This document shows, in pieces, positions 1 to 6,780 of a stretch of 20,393 bases of DNA (the stretch's first letter is position 1; each line of letters starts with the position of its first letter). Origin of the DNA: a virus; the IMG/VR virus record IMGVR_UViG_3300010150_000250, positions 1-20,393 of that record; one strand, written 5' to 3'. The notes beneath the pieces were generated by a model. It did not search any database. It had not been told where the DNA came from and saw nothing but the letters and a program-made list of their open reading frames with translations. Made by a program: the position numbers and the translations under genes.

Positions 1-260
1 CTATTGCGAGGATGAATAGTGGATATCAGCTTAAGAATTCAAGAACTGATGGTCCTGTTGATGCTCCATATGACATGGGCACCTTCGTTGATGACTATGA
101 ATGGATTGCTACTGTTGATACAGGTAAGACTCGCCTTGATGTTAACAATGGTAGATTCTGCGTCACACCAGAATATCCACAAGGTACATATGCATACTTT
201 GTAACTATTGATGCTAGTAATACTCCTGTATATCCTTATATCCTTGGAGATAACTTTTAT
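1..260 (+). other. C-terminal part of a YHYH domain
   Basis: The residues just before and after the ATG at 12 read IARMNSGYQLKN, then GTFVDDYEW and NGRFCVTPEYPQGTYAYF. This is the pattern I know from the end of YHYH-family domains (G-F-DDYE, then NGR, TPEYP and GTYAYF). The family's diagnostic YHYH and DG(F/Y)PIYGP motifs would lie to the left of the window and cannot be checked. Such domains are common in large cyanophage virion proteins; their biochemical role is not known to me. Confidence 0.75.
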
Positions 261-3200
261 TCTTTACCAGTTAGGTCCAACTACGAAAGTAAAGTAACTC
301 AAAGATCTATTCCTACTACATCCGAACGTTTGTTCATTCCAGGAACGTTGAAGAATGGTTCTGGAGAAGTTGCGTATATTGATACTGTAAGTAAAGGATT
401 TGTTAATACAGTAAGCATTGAAGATTCTCAACCTACATTCCAAATTGGATCAAGAATATACGTAGATGACAGTGGCACTGGTGGATCTGGTGCTGCTGGC
501 ATTGTTGCATCTACATTTGGCAAGACTGTCTCTAGTATTGAATCTAAAGAAACCAAAGCAGCTTTATTGACATCTCTTTCTAGTTTCTTTGCATTTGAGG
601 GTGATATTATCACTCAAGAGACTACAGGTGCAACTGGTGAAATTATTAGAGACATTTCTGAAGAGAATGAAATTGGTGTCAGAAATATCACTGGATCCTT
701 TGAGGCTGGATATGAAATCAATTCTTCTACTCAAGTAATCAATTTACTGCTATCTCAAAACAGTTCTTACACTTTAGGAGCAACTCTTGCTTTAGTTCTA
801 TTTGAGGATCCAACAACAGAGATTGCCACTGGAGAAATCCTAAATCAAACTGTTGACCAAAATTCAGTTCGACTAAAGGTTACAAGTGGTGATTTTGCCG
901 ATTACCTCGATTATAATGAAGGTGAAGTAATTCTTAAAAGTTCTGACCTAGGTAATACTGCAGGAACAGAGATTGTAATTATTAATCAGTTGAGTAGAAA
1001 TATTAATATTACTGATGTTGATGATTCTATTGCTATTCTAGAAACAACTGAAAATCATGACTTTGGCACTGGAGATATTATTAATATCACAGTAGATCCA
1101 GATCCTGCCACTACAGAGACAACTTACTATGTGACGAAGAAAAAGTTTCAAGAGATCACTTTACTTCCAAATGAATATCGTGCAAAGGTTGATGATACTG
1201 GCGTTGGCGAATCTACTGTACTTGGTTTAGGTAAAGACTACATTTCTGGAGAGTATACTGATGTCCCTCTTGTATTTGCTAATTCTGCTTTGTCGAGATC
1301 TGATGTAGTAGCAGCAAAGGCATCTGTAAGTGTAGACACTGCTAATTTTGATAACAGTGGTAATATTGGTAATATTACTATTACTAGTGCTGGTGCAAAT
1401 TATAAAGCAGACGATATCCTAACAATTGATCCATCTGCTATTGCTAAAGTAGATGCAGCTGATTCAGACATCTCCCCGATTCTATCGATGGTGTATTTGA
1501 ATCAAACAGAAGTTGAGTCTTATGCACAAAAAAGATTTTTCGTTGCTGAAGCAGATTATCCAACTGTAGTAACAGCACTGGGCGATGTCGGAGGATTCTT
1601 CCAGAATGATGCTGGTGGTACTAATCTCATCTATATTTCTAAAGATGATGACAATTTTGCTTTCACTTACTTTGTTGCCGATACTGAAGGTGAAGACTTA
1701 ACTACTGATGATACTATCAGTGGTGTTGCAATTACCAGTGTTGATGTATACAGCCCTCCAGGTAGTCTCAAACCTCAATACAGATTTGAAGATGATCAAG
1801 GAGAGCGAAACCCAAATTATGAAATACGTGTAGGATCTACTCTTACTTTACAACCAATGCCTGGTCATTCAGTGCATGTTGTATCTGACATAGAGTTGGG
1901 ACTCAAAGATGATGGTCGTGCTCAATTTACTATCGATTATACAGTTGCTGGTGGTGTTACTAACAGTGGATCTGTTACAGATCCTATTGTCTTTGTACCT
2001 ACAGTTCCTGGTGTATATCAATATGTCTGTGTAACTCATCCAGAAGCTCGTGGAACTATCACAGTGTATCCTGCACCAAGTGCTGCTGGTCCACTAATTA
2101 ACGTTGATTTTGTTGGTTTTGGTGTTGATAGAACAGATGTAAACGTTACTAATACTTTTGCAGCATCAGTTGATGATCTTGTATCTATTGGTAACGAGAT
2201 CGTTAAAATTACTGCTGTAGATACAGATAATAAAAATATTTCAGTAGCAAGAGCTCAAGAAGGAACTATCAAAGTTAATCATTCTAATAATAAAGATTTA
2301 GTATCTTATTTGCCGAATTACAGATTTGCAGCTGGTACAAGAATTGGAACTGGTGTTAATGCACCAGTAGTTGTTTCTTATGACAATGAAACTAAAAAAC
2401 TAATTGTCAACTGGGATTACAATGCAACTAGCCCTGTTGCTTTGACCACAGTATCATCAATTGTTGATACCAGTAATCCACAAAAAATTGTTACTGTAGG
2501 TTCTGTAAATGATATTCGTGATAAACTACTATTCTCTACAGATAATACAAATTTCCTCACTAATCCTATTGTAGATATTCAGAAGTATTATTTCTACAAG
2601 TTTGATGTAAGTCATCCTTCGATGTTGAACTCTTACCTTGATATCTCAACTAGTCCAAACTTTAATGTCTTTACCGAAGAAAAAGAAGTTGGTTTGACTG
2701 AACCTGGTAATGCTGGTGCATTTGTGAGAATTAGACTTGGATATGGTGCAAACATTGGAGAACAAACAAGAAAAGATGTTAACTTCACAAGTTACTATTA
2801 TTTCTTGACTTCTTCTACAACTGATACTGAAGGATCTTATCTTCGTATTGTTGATGACCCTTTGTCAGGTAGAAAAGAAGTTGCGTACACTACAGACAAA
2901 AAAGTTGTCTACAAACTTTCCGATGTTCCCCAATACGATGGAACTGGAGATATTAGATATACAGGTAAGTCAGTTGGTAAGATTCATTCTATCAAGCTAG
3001 ACAATCTTGGATCTGAATATGATAAGTTGCCAATTATTAAAGGTGTAGTCCCTGCAGATGGATACAAAGCAGTCGTTAATGCTGTCAGGAGTATATCTAC
3101 TAATAAAATTATTTCAATTGATATTGTCACTCCAGGTCAAGGATATTCTAAACCAGAAGTTGTTGTTGCTTCTGGTCTGGGAAGTGGTCTCAAAGCAATT

Positions 3201-6200
3201 GCTGATGTAAAGGATGGTATCATCACTCAAGTCAGAATTACCGATCCTGGTAATTATACCACCACACCAAAACTGGAAATTATTGAAACAGACAATAAGT
3301 TGTTCTTTGTGTCTGATAATATTGGTCGTCCACAAAACGTTAATTTTGTAAGAAATGGATCGGGATTCCATAGCGATAGTACGATTAGATCAAATTACTA
3401 TTCACCTGATGTTTTTATTCTCGATACCTTTGAGTTAGACGCATTTAGACCTGGTGAAACTATTGAACAGAAAGTAAATGGTATTATTGTTGCTCAAGGC
3501 ATAGTTGCTCCAAATGGATGGAGAGTAGGATCTAATATTCTACGTTTGGAAGATGTTGTCGGTGTTTTCAAAGAAGGACAGACTATCATTGGAAAGAGTA
3601 GGAAGAAAACTGCTCGTATCAAGACAATTAGTAGATCTTCGTTTATCCCTAACATTGTTACTAGAGAAAAGACAATTGGTAGATTTACTTCCGACAGAGG
3701 AAAGGTAAGTTCTAGCAATCAAAGAATTCACGATTCTAATTTCTATCAAGATTATTCTTATGTTGTTAGATCTAGAACACCAATCAACCAGTGGCGTGAT
3801 GTAATTAAAGATACCACACATCCAGCTGGATTCAAGATGTTTGGTGAAGTCTACGTGGAATCTGAAGGTGTATCTGATATGCCATCTGATCAGAAGGCAT
3901 TTAAGTCCACCATGTATTTGGTTGGTCCTCCACTTGCAGTATCCTCTCTATCTACAAAGAGAACTATTCAGCAACAGGTAATTAAAGTAAAAGACTCTAG
4001 AGTTATTAGAGGTGAAGGATCAGTTTCTGTATCCGATTTTGACGAAACTCTTACCAGAGTAAGAGAACTTAAGTTGTCTCCTGCTTTTGACGGTAGATAT
4101 GATCCACAGACTGGTTTGAAAATTGGTAACAAACAGTTTACTATTACTGATGCTGCAACTGGTACTGCATACACACCATACAATGATCAAGAAATTTTAA
4201 TGACCATTGATGGTATTGCACAAAGACCAGGATATTCTTTTAAAGTTGTAGGTAACCAACTTTTCTTCTTTGAACCGCCACTTGGTCCAAGAGTTACTGA
4301 AGATCAGCTTGTTCCCCCACAGAGTGCATATATTAGAGCATTCAAGTTTAGAGAAGATACGGATAATGCACGTTATCTGAAAAATTTAAAAAATATTGCA
4401 GATTCGTTCGACGGTAGAACTAGAATCTTTGATTTGAATTGGGACGATGGTAGTGTCGTGAAGACACAGGTCAATGAAGACTTGTTTGTGTATCTCGATG
4501 GAGTATTACAGCAAGGTTCTTATGAGATCAGAAGATTTTCGAGTCCAAACAAAACAGATCGTATCGCTTTTGTCAAAGCACCTAAAAACTACAAGGATCT
4601 CTATGATTCAGATGCTTTTCCACAAGAACTGCAGAATGAAACATATTTTTATGGATTTGGTGTAGGTCTATACGAAAGACTTGGTATCGACAAGAGAATA
4701 GTTCCTTATAATCAAAATAATCAATACCTAATCTATGACTCAAATAATAATGTAAGAACTATTGATAGTACATTATATGCATATGTTTATGTAGATGGTG
4801 TTCTCCAACAACAAGATCTGTCATACAAGATCAATGGAGCTTCAATTACTTTTATGGAACCATTGGAGTATTCAGAACAGGCAGATGGATCTTATACTTG
4901 TGCAAGAGTAGATATTATTCGTTTGTATGGTAAGAACTATCAATCTACTCTCAATATCTTTAATTATGAACAAGATGCTTTCTATAACAGAGCAACTGTA
5001 ACTTTTGATGGTGCAGGTACATACGATACCATCTCTTCTTGGTATGTCTTAAACACTAGTGATAAAACTAGTGTTGTACAAGGAGGTAGGGTTTGGGGTG
5101 AACTTATGAGTATCCAAAAGGGAACTGGAGATCAATGGATTGCTATATTGAAATCACAAAATATTGATTTTGTTGCTGGCTCTGATGTCACTTTTGATAG
5201 ATTTGATGGAGATCCTTTGACAATTAGTTTCACAGACTTCTCCATTGCATATACAACAAATGTTGCTGGAGAACGTATTCTTAATCGTGTGGAAGCAAAC
5301 TATATTCCTTTCTTGCCTACTAATGATTCTTTTGATAGTTACGACTACCGTGGCGAGATTCTAAAAGAGCATCCAACTCTCCGTAGAGGAGATAAGATCA
5401 TGATTGATGGTGAAAGTGAATATCGTAATATTATTAGTTCTCCACTTTTTGCTAAAACAACTGATTATCGTCCAGGTGGTAATGCTTCTGCTAACTTCTT
5501 TGCTAAAGTTGCTGCTTCTGATTATAACGGAGATGTATTAGGTGAAGGTCTGTCAGTTACAACAACCATTGATACTGGTAAGGTAACCTCTTTGAATTGG
5601 AATAGAAGGGAACTAACGTATTTCTTCCAAAATAGTATTCTTATCAATCCTACTGCCTATAACTATAATAGCCCACCAGTATTGAACTTCATTCCTACGA
5701 ATGGTGAGGGTGGCGGTGCTAAAGCACAAGTTATAGTATATGGTGGTCAAATCATTGACATCATTTTAGTAGATGGTGGTTCTGGATATACTGCTCCTCC
5801 AAGAGTTGTTATTTCTAGAGGATATGATATTCTTCGTGAAAATAATCATCCAGAGTTTTCTTTAGTTAGAACTATTTTTGGTGGTCAAGGTGAAGGGTTG
5901 AATGCAACGATTCAAACTACATCCTCTGTTATTGATCTATATCGACGTAACTTGGTTGAGCATGTTGCTGTTATACAATCTCCTAATCCTCTTGGATCTG
6001 CGAGATTGATTGGCAGGAGAATGGATTTAGTTACTCCTGAAATTGGAATGGGATTCCCATTCGAGCAAGATATCATTACACATATTCAATATGTTGTAGC
6101 AACACAATCACCAGCTGCTATTGAGCAACCAACTTTCGTCAGAGTGTTCCTTGAAGCAGAGGATATTGGATTTGAATCATTCCGAGTGGATAAGACCAGA

Positions 6201-6725
6201 TATTTCAATTCTGGTGTTATTGCTTTGGATGAAAATCCAGTTACTTATCCACAATTCTACACACAAGGTAAATTGGGAGGTACTGTAGCTTCATTTATTG
6301 ATTACTTGTATCTAGATGTTGGTTATGCAAATGTATCTGGAATTACTCTAGAGCAACTTGAATTGACATACACACAATTCAATGGTATCAGCGAAGGTGT
6401 TGATACATGGATGGAAAATATGACATTAAATAATACCTCCTTGACAACTAATGGAACTCTATTTAATCCTGGAATTCCATCTATTCAAGAGTTGATGTCT
6501 TATCTAGATGCACCACTGCTAGCAAATTCAATTGTCATCTACATTCCAGATACCACTAATTTCCCTGACAGTGGTAAACTACTTGTCGGTAAAGAGCTTG
6601 TAACCTACACATCTAAATTATCTGATCGTCTTATTGGTGTTACAAGAGGTGTTGACAACACAACAGCAGAAGCACATACTGCTGGTCAGTTCATCAGGAC
6701 TATCGGTCTAGGGACAACTCTCTAG
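1..6725 (+). CDS. Giant YHYH/cupredoxin-like baseplate or tail structural protein, 5' end outside window
   Basis: This is the C-terminal part (at least 2240 codons) of a very large virion protein. The frame is open to the left edge, and the ATG at 12 lies inside a conserved domain with no spaced ribosome site, so the true start is upstream. Residue numbers here count from that ATG. Residues 1-83 match the end of a YHYH domain (NGRFCVTPEYPQGTYAYF). Residues 588-689 form a cupredoxin-like domain with His619, His622, Cys673 and His676. GxGY-type beta-repeats centre on Tyr464, 1003, 1045, 1082 and 1926. Residues 1244-1280 hold an FYQDYSYVV...HPAGF segment that I associate with large cyanophage virion proteins. 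Three DG(V/I)xQ repeats sit at Asp1400, 1496 and 1595. The C-terminus (2188-2237) is a GVTRG module. It lies directly before gene 8, the position of gene 7 in T4, so a baseplate-wedge role is inferred. I saw no sequence match to T4 gp7. Confidence 0.93.
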   Translation, partial: IARMNSGYQLKNSRTDGPVDAPYDMGTFVDDYEWIATVDTGKTRLDVNNGRFCVTPEYPQGTYAYFVTIDASNTPVYPYILGDNFYSLPVRSNYESKVTQRSIPTTSERLFIPGTLKNGSGEVAYIDTVSKGFVNTVSIEDSQPTFQIGSRIYVDDSGTGGSGAAGIVASTFGKTVSSIESKETKAALLTSLSSFFAFEGDIITQETTGATGEIIRDISEENEIGVRNITGSFEAGYEINSSTQVINLLLSQNSSYTLGATLALVLFEDPTTEIATGEILNQTVDQNSVRLKVTSGDFADYLDYNEGEVILKSSDLGNTAGTEIVIINQLSRNINITDVDDSIAILETTENHDFGTGDIINITVDPDPATTETTYYVTKKKFQEITLLPNEYRAKVDDTGVGESTVLGLGKDYISGEYTDVPLVFANSALSRSDVVAAKASVSVDTANFDNSGNIGNITITSAGANYKADDILTIDPSAIAKVDAADSDISPILSMVYLNQTEVESYAQKRFFVAEADYPTVVTALGDVGGFFQNDAGGTNLIYISKDDDNFAFTYFVADTEGEDLTTDDTISGVAITSVDVYSPPGSLKPQYRFEDDQGERNPNYEIRVGSTLTLQPMPGHSVHVVSDIELGLKDDGRAQFTIDYTVAGGVTNSGSVTDPIVFVPTVPGVYQYVCVTHPEARGTITVYPAPSAAGPLINVDFVGFGVDRTDVNVTNTFAASVDDLVSIGNEIVKITAVDTDNKNISVARAQEGTIKVNHSNNKDLVSYLPNYRFAAGTRIGTGVNAPVVVSYDNETKKLIVNWDYNATSPVALTTVSSIVDTSNPQKIVTVGSVNDIRDKLLFSTDNTNFLTNPIVDIQKYYFYKFDVSHPSMLNSYLDISTSPNFNVFTEEKEVGLTEPGNAGAFVRIRLGYGANIGEQTRKDVNFTSYYYFLTSSTTDTEGSYLRIVDDPLSGRKEVAYTTDKKVVYKLSDVPQYDGTGDIRYTGKSVGKIHSIKLDNLGSEYDKLPIIKGVVPADGYKAVVNAVRSISTNKIISIDIVTPGQGYSKPEVVVASGLGSGLKAIADVKDGIITQVRITDPGNYTTTPKLEIIETDNKLFFVSDNIGRPQNVNFVRNGSGFHSDSTIRSNYYSPDVFILDTFELDAFRPGETIEQKVNGIIVAQGIVAPNGWRVGSNILRLEDVVGVFKEGQTIIGKSRKKTARIKTISRSSFIPNIVTREKTIGRFTSDRGKVSSSNQRIHDSNFYQDYSYVVRSRTPINQWRDVIKDTTHPAGFKMFGEVYVESEGVSDMPSDQKAFKSTMYLVGPPLAVSSLSTKRTIQQQVIKVKDSRVIRGEGSVSVSDFDETLTRVRELKLSPAFDGRYDPQTGLKIGNKQFTITDAATGTAYTPYNDQEILMTIDGIAQRPGYSFKVVGNQLFFFEPPLGPRVTEDQLVPPQSAYIRAFKFREDTDNARYLKNLKNIADSFDGRTRIFDLNWDDGSVVKTQVNEDLFVYLDGVLQQGSYEIRRFSSPNKTDRIAFVKAPKNYKDLYDSDAFPQELQNETYFYGFGVGLYERLGIDKRIVPYNQNNQYLIYDSNNNVRTIDSTLYAYVYVDGVLQQQDLSYKINGASITFMEPLEYSEQADGSYTCARVDIIRLYGKNYQSTLNIFNYEQDAFYNRATVTFDGAGTYDTISSWYVLNTSDKTSVVQGGRVWGELMSIQKGTGDQWIAILKSQNIDFVAGSDVTFDRFDGDPLTISFTDFSIAYTTNVAGERILNRVEANYIPFLPTNDSFDSYDYRGEILKEHPTLRRGDKIMIDGESEYRNIISSPLFAKTTDYRPGGNASANFFAKVAASDYNGDVLGEGLSVTTTIDTGKVTSLNWNRRELTYFFQNSILINPTAYNYNSPPVLNFIPTNGEGGGAKAQVIVYGGQIIDIILVDGGSGYTAPPRVVISRGYDILRENNHPEFSLVRTIFGGQGEGLNATIQTTSSVIDLYRRNLVEHVAVIQSPNPLGSARLIGRRMDLVTPEIGMGFPFEQDIITHIQYVVATQSPAAIEQPTFVRVFLEAEDIGFESFRVDKTRYFNSGVIALDENPVTYPQFYTQGKLGGTVASFIDYLYLDVGYANVSGITLEQLELTYTQFNGISEGVDTWMENMTLNNTSLTTNGTLFNPGIPSIQELMSYLDAPLLANSIVIYIPDTTNFPDSGKLLVGKELVTYTSKLSDRLIGVTRGVDNTTAEAHTAGQFIRTIGLGTTL
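1773..2078 (+). other. Cupredoxin-like domain within the giant protein
   Basis: Residues 588-689 (numbered from the ATG at 12) form a roughly 100-residue beta-rich unit. It begins with a Tyr/Phe strand and G-S-T-L, continues with GHSVHVVS (His619, His622), and ends in GVYQYVCVTHPEARGTITVYP (Cys673, His676; split here as GVYQYVCVTHPE plus ARGTITVYP). The last segment has the shape of a blue-copper C-terminal loop, Y-x-C-x2-H followed by G-x-I-x-V. The axial Met expected a few residues after the His is replaced (Ala679/Arg680), so copper binding is uncertain. A purely structural role is equally possible. Confidence 0.6.
2583..2846 (+). other. Possible degenerate second cupredoxin-like domain
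   Basis: Residues 858-945 of the giant protein show the order YKFDVSHPSM, then a variable strand, then EPGNAGAFVRI, then SYYYFL. I associate this order with a domain found in other marine phage virion proteins (Y-x-FD-x-S, PG-x-GA, LYYxCxxH). Here the final strand has no Cys or His, so any metal site would be lost. This rests on pattern order only and is a weak call. Confidence 0.3.
2979..3281 (+). repeat. Three tandem GxGY beta-repeats
   Basis: Residues 990-1090 of the giant protein hold three units of about 40 residues. Each has an I-x-x-I/V strand, a (P/L)G(S/Q)xY-type turn, then P and a V/I-rich strand. The turn tyrosines are Tyr1003 (GSEY), Tyr1045 (GQGY) and Tyr1082 (GNY). The same unit recurs once more in this protein (Tyr1926), in gp8 (Tyr360) and in the DUF4815 protein (Tyr751, 1952, 1993). 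Confidence 0.75.
4119..4932 (+). repeat. Three DG(V/I)xQ beta-repeats, about 97 residues apart
   Basis: Three segments of the giant protein follow the plan hydrophobic-x-DG(V/I)xQ, a Tyr-containing strand, then an I/F-x-F-x-x-(P/A)P strand. They are TIDGIAQRPGYSFKV with FFFEPP (Asp1400), YLDGVLQQGSYEI with AFVKAP (Asp1496) and YVDGVLQQQDLSYKI with TFMEPL (Asp1595). Spacings are 96 and 99 residues. This plan is common in phage fibre and baseplate beta-domains; its function is unknown. Confidence 0.8.
5052..5075 (+). other. Perfect 9-bp inverted repeat inside the giant gene
   Basis: AACACTAGT (5052-5060) is followed by a six-base loop, GATAAA, and the exact reverse complement ACTAGTGTT (5067-5075). 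It lies in coding sequence (NTSDKTS) and no T-run follows, so it is not a typical terminator. It may be chance. Confidence 0.4.
6573..6722 (+). other. C-terminal GVTRG module of the giant protein
   Basis: The last 50 residues (2188-2237) read as GKLLVGKELVTYT, then LIGVTRGVDNTTAEAH and AGQFI. A divergent copy lies inside the same protein at about residues 721-768 (DLVSIGNEIVKIT, then ISVARAQEGTIKVNH). The pattern IG-x-E-x-V, then I-x-V-x-R-G-x-x-x-T-x-x-x-H, is shared. I know similar tails from other cyanophage virion proteins, without a known function. Confidence 0.65.
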
Positions 6726-6733
6726 AAACACCG

Positions 6734-6747
6734 TATAAATATAAATA
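6734..6747 (+). promoter_or_regulatory. Two overlapping T4-type late promoters upstream of gene 8
   Basis: The sequence TATAAATATAAATA holds two copies of the T4 late promoter -10 consensus TATAAATA, at 6734-6741 and 6740-6747, sharing two bases. It lies in the 55-base gap before gene 8. In T4, such sites are used by host RNA polymerase with the gp55 sigma factor and the gp33/gp45 coactivators. Initiation a few bases downstream would leave a 5' leader of roughly 25-35 bases. No -35 element is needed for this class. Confidence 0.75.
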
Positions 6748-6780
6748 ACACAGAAATCCAACCCGTATCTCTTATTTTCA

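Noticed and set aside
12-14. ATG at 12 as the true start of the first gene
   Set aside because: The frame is open to the left edge, the residues before it fit the YHYH domain, and GAGG touches the ATG with no spacing.
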